A stretch of DNA of 64,000 nucleotides from Anaeramoeba flamelloides (taxonomy: Eukaryota; Metamonada; Anaeramoebidae), in assembly GCA_027625915.1 (NCBI GenBank), contig JANTQA010000033.1:4216001-4280000 (forward strand), written 5' to 3'. Positions 1 through 10,200 of this stretch are shown piece after piece. Position 1 is the stretch's first letter; every line of letters begins with the position of its first letter. A program made the translations under genes and the position numbers. The notes below the pieces were generated by a model, which was not told the origin of the DNA, ran no database searches, and saw only the letters and a list, made by a program, of their open reading frames with translations.

Positions 1-125
1 GCACAAAATAAAATTCAAGTAAAATAATTTGTGTAAAAAAAATTCCAAAATATGTGTCTTAATTCGAGATTTTTAAGTGTCTGAAATTTACTTGAAAGTT
101 TTTGTCTTAAAAGTGGAACTGATTG
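1..125. repeat. Right half of a TA-flanked foldback MITE (family M1), cut by window edge
   Basis: Ends in AAAGTGGAACTGATTG followed by TATAA and carries the 'gtcttaa' units seen in the right arm of the intact element at 1300-1497, in the same order. The left arm lies outside the window. It is more diverged than the 1300-1497 copy. Confidence 0.7.
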
Positions 126-279
126 TATAAATGTTTAGTAATCTAAATATTTCAGAATTGACGTTCCAAAATAGTATTCTTGTTTTTTCTGAGAATTTGA
201 TGAGTTATGAAAAAACAATAGTTTTTTACAAAAAGAAGCATAAATTTAACAAAACAAATAAAAATACAAAATTTTTCAT

Positions 280-800
280 AGAGTTCAAACAGTTAAAAGA
301 ATCATAATAAAATAGTTAATTTTTAATTGGAAATAAATTTGATTTTAGTTAAATATGAAAATATTTTTAGATCTTTTAAGTTTTTTTATTTTCATTTTTG
401 AATTACATAACCTGTTATGTTCAAGCAAAAATATTTTTCGAACAATTGTTATTATGTTAAAGTTGAGTTCTTCTAAACAGAAGAACACATATAACATTAG
501 GTGATCGTTTCATACCATTTGATCGATCAATATCCCTAATAGAAATTTAAACAAATTTACCATTGCATTTTTATGTTATTCCCTATCCACAATTTTTTAA
601 CACACTGTTTATTTATTTGTATTGATACTGATTTATTTTTTGTTATTTGAGTATTGGGGTTTTAAAACAAGTGTTAGTATTTCAATTAACGTAGCGTTCT
701 AAGTTGTTATTTCTTCTTGAATATATTAAAAAAAAGTTTTTTTCTTCACAGGTTAAATTTAGGTCTTTTAAAAATTTTTATATTGGAATTTAATTTATTT
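280..800. repeat. Dispersed repeat family R3, copy 1
   Basis: Shares an ordered series of blocks with 52540-53050 and 61195-61710: an 'attatgttaaagttgagtt' block, a 'gaagaac' block, 'tttgatcgatcaat', 'cctaatag', 'aatttttaacaca', and a final 'ggtatttcttct..gaat' type block. No coding capacity or clear terminal repeat is seen. This is the most diverged of the three copies; edges are approximate. Confidence 0.7.
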
Positions 801-1299
801 TTACTAATTATTTAATATATTCGAAATATATAGATAAAAGTTATTCTGGGGTTGCTCAAACAACTCTTTTCGTAGTAACAGTTATTTAAAAAAATAATGT
901 TTTGATGTGATGAAAAATTGATATGAACCTCTTTTAAACTTTAAAAAAAATTATATTAAATTTTTCTAGAAGTAAAAATAAAAAGCTTACTTTTCAAAAA
1001 AAAAAAAAAAAAAAAACAACAAAAAGAAATATTATGATATTACAATTAACATTATTAAAAAAAAATACAATAATTATTTTATGTGGTTTTATTTTGGTGA
1101 TTATTTAGTGAATCACGAAATTAAAAAGTTATAAAAATTGTTACTTTAATAAGTTCTTAATATGAATTGTTTAGTTTTTAGAATACCATTATTTTGGTTT
1201 CTATTTTAGATTTAGAAAAATAGAATTATAGAAAAAAATTCCTAAATAAAAATTTTCAATAGAGATAATTAGTAAAAAATATAATAAACTATTGTTTTA
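801..1299. other. AT-rich spacer
   Basis: Nothing recognisable is seen apart from A and T homopolymer runs, including an A-run near 1000. Confidence 0.5.
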
Positions 1300-1497
1300 C
1301 AGTCAGTTCTACTTTTAAGGCACAAACTTTCAACGAAATTTAAGGCACAATAAAAATCTCAAATTAAGGCACAAAATTCAGATTCTTGGTAAAATAAATT
1401 GTAAAAAAAAAAATTTCAAATTTTGTGCCTTAATTTGAGATTTTTATTGTGCCTTAAATTTCGTTGAAAGTTTGTGCCTTAAAAGTGGAATTGACTG
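1300..1497. mobile_element. Intact 198-bp foldback MITE (family M1) with TA target duplication
   Basis: Two 79-bp inverted arms (1300-1378 and 1419-1497) differ at only two positions and flank a loop of about 40 bp. Ends are CAGTCAGTTCTACTTTTAAG on the left and, reverse-complemented, CAGTCAATTCCACTTTTAAG on the right. TA lies on both sides (1298-1299, 1498-1499). A TA duplication with a CAGTC end is typical of Tc1/mariner-derived MITEs. The near-identical arms suggest a young insertion or arm homogenisation. Confidence 0.9.
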
Positions 1498-1499
1498 TA

Positions 1500-2290
1500 T
1501 AATAGTTATTATAAAATCTATAATATATTTTTTAGAGTCATTTGATAATTGTTCACTAATATCATTTACATTCAATGTAAATACACTTTAATTATTCGCG
1601 AATATATGGTGGGATAATTATATTAAGATTTAAAATTTTCAATATCAACTCCCTTATTGGAATTAACAATTAAAAAAAAGTATGAAAAAGTAATTGTGTC
1701 TTGTATAAGAAATTATTATAAAAAAAAAAGAAAAAAAATCAAATGGAGAGATTAATATTTTTTAAAAATAAAATGAAATTTTGTTAAGGAGTCTGTTTTT
1801 GGGTGAAAACAGTGAAATAATGTATAAAATCACTCTTGAATAAATTATGTAATCCAAGGAATATTTGTCCAAGTAGAATTTCTTTTAGAAAAAATGTGTA
1901 ATTTTCACAATTTCAACAATTTTCACAATTTTTACATTGTTATATCAAGCTAAATTTTGATTTTAATATTTTAGAATTTCCATTCCAACTTTCAGAACTC
2001 ACACTATTTTCTAGAGTTGCTCTACATATTATTTAAATTTGCTTTTACAAGTTTTAAATGTTCTCAAATTTGAAATGCACTTGAAAATCCCCAAAAGCCA
2101 TTTTTTGCTATTATTTTTTTTTATAATTTTCCATTTTCCTATTCATTGAAAAACAAAGAAAAAAAAGTCTTGGTGAAAAGGTAAAGATGACAAAAATTGT
2201 TTTTTTTTTTTTTTTTTGTCCAATTTCTTCGGTGTGAAATTTTTTTGAGAAGCGAAAGTGAAATAACACAATTACTCAGCCTCATCAACT
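1500..2290. other. AT-rich spacer
   Basis: Long A/T runs, no coding potential and no clear repeat structure. A 'gttaaggagtctg' string near 1785 faintly resembles the left end of repeat family D. Confidence 0.4.
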
Positions 2291-4075
2291 GTGGGGACAT
2301 AGTCCTTAAGATCTTAAATTATACTGTAATTGGTATTTAAAAAAAAAAATAAATTTGGCTAAAAGTTACATCATCTAAATAATTTATTAATTGGACTCTT
2401 TTTATTGTTATTAATATTTCACCTGCTTCTAATAAAAAATGACTAAAAAAGTAATCAGGAGTTTTAAATTAACCATAAAGTTAATTTTTGAAAATAATCG
2501 ACCTGCTAGTCAATTTGATATTAGAAAGTCTTGATTTTCAAAAAAGAAAAAAAGTTTATTTTAAACAAATTATTCATTTTTATTATTATTTTATATTGTA
2601 AATTTTACAATACGTTCTTTCAAGTTATTCAATAAATATTTTTTCAATTAATACTAATGTACATTTAACCTCTTTTATTATATTTTCTGTTTTTTTTTTG
2701 GATATTATTTTTAATTATGAATATTTGAATATAAATATCAAAAAACTAAAAGAATAATAGACAATTAAATAAATGTGATTTTATTAGGGTTTAAAAAAGT
2801 TTTATCAATGAAATTTAGATCTAAAACAGAAATTGATTTTGTATTTCTAAAAGTTTGAAAAAATTAGTTTTTTATGTTTCTTAAAAATGAGAAAATAAAC
2901 TATTTTCGAGTCAAAGGGGTCCAGTTTTATTGAAGAAATAGATCATATTCAATAAGTTTAATTCATTATTCTTCTCAAACTAAATTTTCTAATTATAAAT
3001 CTGATCATTTTTTCTAATTTTTTTTTTTTTTTTTTTTTTTTAAAATTAAATTTGAAAAAAAAAATGTTTGAAAAACCTTATTAACATTAAGAAAAGTTAG
3101 TCTTTGTATGTCCTTTTAAAATTCATACATTTACAAGTAAAAAATCTTATTGTCAACAATTTTAATTTCCTAAAGAAATTGAGTATTGTGCACGAGACGT
3201 TGCAATGAATGGGTCCAACAAAATTTTTTAACATTTTTTATTTTTTGAAATCTATGGTGTCTTCAGGATTTCCTTTTATAATTATCAACTCTTATATGAA
3301 GTTTATTGTTTCTCATCTTTCTAAACAATCTAAATTTGGTTGGTTCTTAAAAATAAAGTGACTTTTTCATATCTAGCTGGACCCCTTTGAGTGAAATTGA
3401 CTTTATAATCTGATATTTTACGATAGTTTTCAATTTTTTTAACAAATTCCTAGGATCTTATTTACAAGAATCAATATAACAATTTAAATCATTTCTTAGA
3501 AAAAAAAAATCTGATTTTGAATTTTGAGAAATTGTTATAGTATACCTAAATTTCTTTAAAAATTTTATATTTGAAAAATACAAATATCAGGATTAAATAA
3601 AAAAAAATTTTGAGGTAAAAATTTTAAATTATTTTAAAAATATAATGATTTTAAATTCCTTATTACAACAGTACCAATATTTGATGATCTGTTTGTTAAA
3701 ACATTTTTGGAGAACCAAAAGTATTATGTAAAAAAGAAAATAAAATTATTTTATTAAAATTCCAGGTGATAAAAACTATTTATTGCAGAGCAGTGATGCT
3801 AATGTAATAAACTGGTTAAAAACTTTTTATAAGGGTCACAAATAAAATAAATTTACTTGTTTTCTTTTTGAAAAAAGAGGAAAAAAAAATACAAAAAATG
3901 TTGATCTAAATGATAAAAAATTTCCTTTTTTGAGTTTATTTGTCGATTAGATTTTTTTGATACTTTGTGCCTACAAAATTTGTTGGTTGACAATATCTTC
4001 AATAAAATATAATGGTATTTTACCCTGTTTCCAAGAAAGAATATAAACTTCCCAAAATTTTTGTTTTAACAACCA
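2290..4075. repeat. Diverged copy of repeat family D, interrupted by the 2896-3406 element
   Basis: Blocks on both sides of 2896-3406 follow the order seen at 22175-24597 and 40002-41737: 'taatttattaattggactctttt', a 'gtaatca' block, then after the insert 'tttttttaacaaatt', 'acaagaatc' and 'gattagattttttt..acaaaatttgt'. No clean terminal repeats were found for this copy, so it is the oldest or least certain member. Confidence 0.5.
2896..3406. mobile_element. Inverted-repeat element, family A (about 510 bp)
   Basis: The left end contains GAGTCAAAGGGGTCCAGTTT and the right end, reverse-complemented, CACTCAAAGGGGTCCAGCTA. Each is preceded by an AT-rich stretch, giving terminal inverted repeats of roughly 30 bp. 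There is no open reading frame. The interior matches 5700-6058, a second copy broken by a LINE. The termini resemble those of the C family at 8021, 22791 and 27194. Confidence 0.75.
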
Positions 4076-4427
4076 ATAAATTTCATACTAACTCGCGTAT
4101 CTATAAACTAATAAACAAAATGACAAGTATTTACGGTACTTAGTAAATAATCTTTTTTTTTATTTCAAGGACAATATTCCTTTATTAAATTTTATTTTAA
4201 TATTTTTTTTTTTTTATTATGAATTTTTTTTCAATTTTGGAACTTTTTGAGATGAACTTTGTGACGTGTATTCGAGATCTCAAAAATGTAAAAAAATGAA
4301 AAAGAGAAAAAAAAATATGTATGAACTTTAGTTTTTTGTGATCTTTTTTATATGCGTTTAAATTTCTTCTCTTTTGAATAAAACGGTTTATTTGAATGTT
4401 GTTAGGTTTGAAAAAAGAAATAAAAAA
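4076..4427. other. AT-rich spacer before tRNA-Ser
   Basis: No gene or repeat recognised. A 'gacgtg' string and short poly-A/T tracts are the only notable features. Confidence 0.4.
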
Positions 4428-4509
4428 CGACAGAGACAGGACTCGAACCTGCGCTCCACGAGGGAATTTGATTTCAAGTCAAACGCCTTAACCACTCGGC
4501 CACTCTGCC
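4428..4509 (-). tRNA. tRNA-Ser (anticodon TGA)
   Basis: Read on the minus strand, the acceptor stem GGCAGAG pairs with CTCTGTC (one G-T pair) and the discriminator is G. The anticodon stem is TTTGA/TCAAA around the loop CTTGAAA, giving anticodon TGA. The 82-nt length reflects a long class II variable arm, as expected for serine. The A box (GTGGCCGAGTGG) and B box (GGTTCGAGTCC) are both intact. A T6 terminator follows the 3' end immediately. No intron is present. Confidence 0.97.
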
Positions 4510-5239
4510 AAAAATACATTAGATGAAAGATTTTGGAATATTTAAAAATTTGAATAAAAAAATAGACGTTAGATTACAACAAAATTTCTTTCAAAATTTT
4601 GCAGAATTTCAATAGTTAGTCCAAAAAAAACTTTCCTTAATCTTTAGAAAATACCATTTAACACAACAATAAACAATAAGACAATGTATTAGTCATTTTG
4701 TGAAAATTGAAAAGAATCCTATATTGTCTATCTCAGTAAAACTACAAAACCAACTTCCAAAAGTAAAGAAACAATTGTTTCTTAAGTAAAAAAGTAAAAC
4801 TAAATATGATTAATACTTTAAGGATTATATTCCAAAATAGATACCTTAAAAACCAACCAATAAAGTTTTTTTGAATTGAATTAGCCTGTTGATAGAAAAC
4901 CAAAGAAGGGAATTTCTCAAACTTAATTTTTAATTGTTGAACAATATTTCATTAAAAAATGAGAATAAATTTTTCATTTATTAAAGTCGAATGCAACAGA
5001 TTTCAAAAAATATTTAAAACAAATTAATTTTATTAAAATATATATTGGTATACTTTAGGTGAAGTAAGAATCTAAAATGAAAACAATTTTTTAATTGAAA
5101 TAGTAAAAATCATCTAAAATTTTATTCCATTTAAATTTTGAACTTTGAAGACAAAAAACAATTCAAAGTGCTTTTTTTAATTCTAAACATCAACTGTTTC
5201 TTTATAATTTCAGAGATCTAAGATTTTTTTTATTTTCCC
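4510..5239. other. AT-rich spacer
   Basis: 730 bp without a recognisable gene or repeat. Confidence 0.4.
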
Positions 5240-5688
5240 ATTCTGGAAAAATAATTAAATTGTGAAAAAAAAGTTCAATATGATTTTACATTTAAAACAC
5301 TTACTAAAAACGAAAATTAGAAACCAATTAAAAGAAGAAATAAATTAACTTCAAAGAATTATCCATTTTATTATATTCAATCAAACCAACAAATACAATT
5401 TAAGTCTTCTTTCATATCGAAAACTTTAAAGTATTTTTAGAGATCTCAAAAATATTCAATTTTTTCAACAAACATTTGGAATAATGGAACAATCAAAGAA
5501 AAGCCACATCATACCAAAAGATTAAAATAAAAAAACTGTTATTGTGATGAATCAACCATTTTATCTTTATTTATTAATTTTTTCTTTTATTAAATGATAT
5601 TACTTTTCATTTTCAGTAAGGTTCACAATTAAAAATAATGTTATAAATTTTTTTTCCCTGTTACACTTTATTTCCCAATTAACTAGTT
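5240..5688. repeat. Second, degraded copy of the MITE at 40498-40930 (family E)
   Basis: The interior follows 40498-40930 block by block: 'gaaaccaatta', 'caaacaaatacaattta'-like, 'gagatctcaaaaat', 'tttatctttatttatta' and 'cattttcagtaa'. The right end reads CCCTGTTACACTTTATTTCC, a mutated form of the tandem TTTCAC terminal motif of the intact copy. The left end is eroded, so boundaries are approximate. Confidence 0.65.
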
Positions 5689-5699
5689 AAATTTATATT

Positions 5700-6058
5700 T
5701 TTTGTTTTTTCTTCTTATCTTTTTATTTTTTTTTTTAATAAAATTTGAAAAAAAAATAACTGAATAGAAACAATAAATTAACTTGAAGAAAATTGAGGTT
5801 ATGTATTTTCTTTTCAAATTCATATGTTATCAATTCAAAAATATTATTGTGAATAATTTTAATTTTCGAAAGAAATTGGGTAATGTTTTAGAAATGTTTC
5901 AATGAAAGGGACCTAAAATTTTATTATATTTTTTTTTTGGAAATTTGTGGTTTTCTGAGGTAATTCCTTTTAGAATATCAACTCTGATCTGAAGTTTATT
6001 ATCTATCGGATTTCACAACATTGTATTTTTGTTGATTCTAAAAAAAAACTTAATTTTT
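5700..6058. repeat. Family A element, left part, split by a LINE insertion
   Basis: Matches the right two-thirds of the 2896-3406 element ('ttcatatgtta', 'gtgaataattttaattt', 'gaaagaaattg', 'tcaatgaa.ggacc', 'tatcaactct.atctgaagtttatt'). The match stops at 6058 and resumes at 7291, on the far side of the LINE. The left terminal repeat is missing, apparently lost where the family E copy at 5240-5688 abuts it. Confidence 0.7.
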
Positions 6059-7290
6059 TTTTTATTATTGAAGAAGTGTAAATTACACTCTAGTTACCCT
6101 TAGATTTAAATTTCCTTTCAGAAAATTAAGCGTAAAATCATAGATTTCGCAATTATTAACCAATGAAAATATCAATATACTGTTATGGTTTAAAATTAAT
6201 TCATAGAGGTTTTTTTCCTTTAATGTATTCAGAAATATTAATCTATTATTTTCATAGGAAGGACAAACCCACAATAAATGATCAATATTTTCTATAACTT
6301 CCTTTTGTTTATACTTTAAACATAAAGGAAAAAATTTATTTGAATTTTTATTAATTACATAGTAATATCTGTTTAAGCATTTGGTAAATGTCCTAAATTT
6401 TATGATTGTTGAACTTGATGGATAGCTTAGATATTTTTGAGTTGTGAATAATGAATTTTGGTTTCTTAATATTGTGAAGTATTTTTGCACTCTCCAGCTC
6501 TTGGAATTCAATAATTCATTGCATTTGTATTTATAGATTTCCTTTTTTAATTCAATTAAATCTTTTGAATTACAGTTAGTTTTATTGATGGTTCGTTGAT
6601 TAAAGTTTATTAATATTTCTAATGTAAAAAGAAATAAATTTTTTAATTTTTTTTTGAATTTGAATTTTTTTTTATTTACAGAAATTATCATATTTTCAAT
6701 TTTAAATTCTGTTTTATAAATAAGAATTGGTGTATTTCTGTTTATTTTGCATATTTCAGTTATGGTTGCATTAATCCAAGAATTTAAATAATTTAAAGTT
6801 TTTATTTCATAATTAAAAATTTCTAATCCATATGTTAATTGACTTATGATAAAAGATTTAAATAATCTGATTTTCAAATTATTATTGAGGGAATTGTTAT
6901 TAAATAATTGTTTACAGTTATTAAATGTTTCTTTAGCTTTTTTTAAATTATAAACTAAATGTGAAATTTTATCCAAATAGATACCTAAATATTTTATCTT
7001 TTTTAAATCTTTTGATATAACTGTTTTTTCTTAATTGGGTTTCTATCCAGATTGAATTATAATTTCATAAATTGAATTTAATTTTTGATTTAAATATAGT
7101 TTATTCCCTTTTATAATTAAGATTAAATCATCTGCAAACATTTGGCAATGATCTGTTAAAGATATTATTTTTAATAAAAGAAAATGTGAAATTAGAGCAA
7201 ATAAAATAGGTGATAAAGGGATCTCCTTGAAATATACCTCACCCTTACCCTTGATAATATTTTACTAAAAATTTTTGAATAATTTTATTT
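6059..7290 (-). mobile_element. 5'-truncated LINE (non-LTR retrotransposon) with 15-bp target duplication
   Basis: The 15-mer AAAAACTTAATTTTT is present at 6044-6058 and again at 7291-7305, exactly flanking the LINE. On the minus strand the insert starts inside the reverse transcriptase reading frame at 7290, runs through the RT core and C-terminal region, stops at 6083, and ends with a very short 3' UTR (TTTACACTTCTTCAATAATA) and an A-tail. This is the classic structure of a 5'-truncated, target-primed insertion. The host site is a family A element, and the copy at 2896-3406 shows the corresponding unoccupied site. Confidence 0.9.
6083..7290 (-). pseudogene. LINE reverse transcriptase, C-terminal half, inactivated
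   Basis: The minus-strand translation shows RT core motifs: GIFQGDP then, after a +1 shift in the run near 7216, LSPILFALI; the catalytic-loop motif FADD (MFADDLILI); and KYLGIYLDK. A long post-RT segment follows with YGLEIFNY and a C-terminal CLKYK..HLLWVCPSYENNR region that resembles the Cys/His cluster at the end of many LINE ORF2 proteins. The frame contains TAA and TAG codons at 7031 and 7043, and TGA and TAA at 7239 and 7245. Only the last 297 codons (6083-6976) are open. In the living ORF this would copy LINE RNA into DNA at the target nick; this copy cannot. The family most resembles LINEs with a post-RT zinc knuckle, but the clade cannot be named by eye. Confidence 0.88.
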
Positions 7291-7345
7291 AAAAACTTAA
7301 TTTTTCATTTTCGACTCGGCCCTTTGAGTTAAAAGGAGTTTAGGA
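7291..7345. repeat. Family A element, right end, beyond the LINE
   Basis: Holds the second copy of the 15-bp target duplication and then the right terminal repeat (CGACTCGGCCCTTTGAGTTA, compare GGACCCCTTTGAGTGA at 3379). This restores the element that begins at 5700. Confidence 0.7.
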
Positions 7346-7380
7346 TATAATTTACACTTCTTCAACAATAAAAAAAAAAA
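7345..7380 (+). repeat. Isolated LINE 3'-tail-like sequence on the plus strand
   Basis: ATAATTTACACTTCTTCAAC followed by AATA and an A-run is the 3' end of the 6059-7290 LINE, but on the opposite strand. It may be an extremely 5'-truncated insertion. It is short, so chance or a tail shared with another element is possible. Confidence 0.45.
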
Positions 7381-7564
7381 TATCCATAAAAAATATTTCA
7401 TTTTGAAATTTCAAACTCAAAAAATTTTTTATTTGAAAATGATTGAAATTACAAAATACTTTTATTGATTTCACAAATATTTTTTCATATATAAACTGGA
7501 TTTCAAAAATTTAACTCACTTTTTTTTTTTTTTATTTTGAAAAGAGTAAATTAATTTCCACTTA

Positions 7565-7745
7565 CATACGTTGGGTTTTTTTTTAATTTAAGAAATAAAC
7601 AGAAAATTTATTTAATTTTCAGTTTATTTCTTAAATTAAAAAAAAAACATTGTTAACTTTTCCAGAATTCGATAGAATTGAGTGAAATCTTTGATTTTTC
7701 CCCATTCTTTTGAATTTTGGAAAATCTAGGCACTTTACAGCACTT
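7565..7745. repeat. Palindromic repeat family H, copy 1
   Basis: A near-perfect hairpin with 32-bp arms (7576-7607 and 7613-7646, about one mismatch) contains the unit AGAAATAAACAGAAAATT. It is followed by a second, imperfect palindrome (7672-7730) centred on 'aaatctttgatttttcc'. The tract ends in 'ctaggcactttacagcactt'. The same two modules recur at 8890, 28287 and 39445. Confidence 0.75.
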
Positions 7746-8020
7746 CCCTAATTTCTAAATTTTTGTTTAGAAATTTAAATAAAGAACCATAATTCTCTTT
7801 ATCATTAAATAATGATAAAATAAATAATGAATCTTTGTTTCGAATAATATCAAAGATATTATTCTTTAATTGCTAATTATTTTTGTTAATTTATATTAAA
7901 TCTATAATCCAAATTATTCGATTTTCTTTATAGAATGGGCGTGGTTTGGTTTTTTTTAATTTAAGAAATAAACAGAAAATTAAATAAAAACGTAGACACG
8001 ATCCCATAAAAAATGATCTA

Positions 8021-8724
8021 AAATATTTTTCTGTCAAAGGGGCTCAGTTGTAATGGGTATAATACATGTGTTTAAAGGGTTTGCATAGATATTAGAAGAA
8101 AAATTTTATTTTGGAAATTTTCAAAATTGAAATCATTTTTTCACATTTTTTTGATTTTTTTTTATCGATTTTTTTTTTAAAACGTCATTCAGTTGCAAAA
8201 AAAATTTTTATTGCAAGATCAATAGTAACATGGTAAAAATGTGCTTATTCTAAGGATCTTAAAACCATGCCAAGATTGTTGAGAAACCATATTGGTTTCT
8301 ATTGCAATTCTATTCGATCAATGATCTTGAGATTTGATTAATAAATGTGAAAAAATTTCACTTCATTTTTATCTCGTTTTTCAAATAGAGACCACAAATA
8401 CCAACACAATTCGTTTGGGGACTTGATTTCGAAAAGAAAAAGTATGGAAAAATGAAGTGAAAAATGTTTCATATTTATTATTCAAATACCAGTAAAAGTT
8501 CAAAACGAACATTGTCGTGTTTTTCTCAATAGGGCCATAAGAATTTGAGTTTTTCTATTTTTAAGAAAATTTATTGATTAATAAGTTTTCTTTCAGACGG
8601 GTATCAACAATTCTTTAATTTATATTATTCTGTTTATTTCTTATTTTTTTCTTCAAAGGTCAATTATATAAAATAATTGATATTTGAAAAAAACGTTGTA
8701 CCCCTTTGACTGAAACAGAGTTTA
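8021..8724. mobile_element. Inverted-repeat element, family C, copy 1 (about 700 bp)
   Basis: Ends are CTGTCAAAGGGGCTCAGTTG on the left and, reverse-complemented, CAGTCAAAGGGGTACAACGT on the right, with an AT-rich outer extension. The sequence matches 22791-23500 over its whole length with only scattered differences. No open reading frame is present. The interior carries 'gagaccacaaataccaac' and 'gaagtgaaaaatgtttcatatttattattcaaataccagta', shared exactly or nearly so with copy 2. Confidence 0.85.
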
Positions 8725-8889
8725 TATCTTCATAGTATCTAGGTTTAAATATTTTTTGCATAAATTGCAAAATTTTTATTTTTGTTTTCGTAAAAATAAG
8801 AATATCTATTTCGATAATTTGTGAAATTTCTTAGTTTTAAGATGGAAGTAGAGCCTCTCCATTTTAAATATTTTTTGTCTTTAGGTTTT

Positions 8890-9155
8890 TTTTAAATTTA
8901 AAAGAATTGAGTAAAATCTTTGATTTTTCTCCATTCTTTTGATTATTGGAAAGAAGCCGTTAGGTTTTCTTGAGTTTTCTGTTTATTTGGAAAATCAATA
9001 GATTTTTGTTTGGTTTTTTTTTACTTTTTGAAATAAACCGAAAATTTATTAAAATTTTCTGTTTATTTTACAAAAATAAAAAAAACCCTATAACACTTCA
9101 CAAATAAATAGAAAACTCAAAAAAAAACATAGGCGCTCTACTGCACTTGACGACA
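8890..9155. repeat. Palindromic repeat family H, copy 2 (fullest copy)
   Basis: Contains the 'attgagtaaaatctttgatttttctccattc' half-palindrome, then nested inverted arms: an outer TTTTCTTGAGTTTTCTGTTT against its complement near 9110, and an inner TTTTTACTTTTTGAAATAAA against its complement near 9050. It ends with 'aggcgctctactgcacttgac', a variant of the 'aggcactttacagcactt' end of copy 1. Confidence 0.75.
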
Positions 9156-9177
9156 TGACTGTTTGTTTATATTGTTA

Positions 9178-10200
9178 TTATATCTAAAAATTTTTAAATA
9201 ATCATGGCCTTTCCACCCAGTATTATTTATTATTAAGTTTTCTCTAAATTGATTAAGATTTGCATTTAGCAATTTTAAATTTTCTGCTTTCCAATTAATA
9301 TTTTTGTTGTATTTTTTTGAAAATATAAAATTTTTTTATATATTTTAGAAACCAAGATTTTTTACTTGATTTTTGAGTTTAAATCTTCTTTTATATATCG
9401 AAATTCGAACTTGGTCTATTTTTGCCTCTTTTTTATAAATTATTCTGGAGGGTGTTGATTAATGTTTAAAAATTTTGTGACTTTTTTATTTATCCTAACA
9501 TCTATCGAATTGAAATCATTTGGAGTTTTGATTGAAAATAACTAACCCATAAAATAATTAGATAATATATATCGATTTAAACATTTTTAATTTTACTACA
9601 TTAGCTAAATTTTGTGGTTTAAAAATCATCTGAAATTTTTTAAAATTGACTTTTACTTTTTTAAAGTTTGTTTGAAATGTTTCTTTTTTTCTAGCCAAAT
9701 TCCTAAATACTTTATTTTGGATAATTGATTTTATTTTATAAAGTGTTATTCATTTTCAAATTTTATTCCAAATTCTTGAATAATTTGAAAAATTAATATT
9801 AACTTTTTGTCAATTTCTGGAATAGGTCCTGACATTATTAAATTTTAATTCAACTTTTAACATTTGAACATGAAGAACTAAATCTGTTATTTTTTCAATT
9901 AAAATGTGGTTGATAAATCCAAACATTAATGGAGAAAGAGTATCTCATTGATAAACTCCTATTCCTTCTTTTTTATAATATTTTTGTAGCCAAATTTTGA
10001 GTTATTCATTTTTAATATATTTATTGCGAGCATGACGAACTAGTATATGATTAATTGTATCAAATCATTTTTACTATCAATGGTAATAATATAAAATTCC
10101 TTATTTTTATATTTTTTTTTAAGTTTATTAAGTTCAAATAGTAAATTTAGAACAGCAATTATTGTATCTAATTTTTTTTAAAAAACCAAATTGAGAATCA
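9178..10200 (-). pseudogene. Heavily decayed LINE reverse transcriptase (second LINE family)
   Basis: Pieces of an RT can be read on the minus strand in the right order: KKLDTIIAVLNLLFELNKLK (finger region); TIDSKN then, after a frameshift, FDTINHILVRHARNKYI (motif A with the first catalytic Asp); GVYQ-stop-DTLSPLMFGF (TGA at 9944-9946 replacing the Gly of the QGD motif); KYLGIWL-like sequence near 9705; then a post-RT tail with many stops. The two-Asp loop has not survived in readable form. It is clearly distinct from the 6059-7290 LINE and much older, with multiple frameshifts and nonsense codons. No target duplication was identified. Confidence 0.78.

Noticed and set aside
6083-7290. In-frame TAA/TAG/TGA in the LINE as evidence of a reassigned genetic code
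   Set aside because: The DOCK, SH3, P1, G-alpha and CCDC25 genes have no internal stop codons and end at TAA, and the LINE also has a frameshift. It is a decayed copy.
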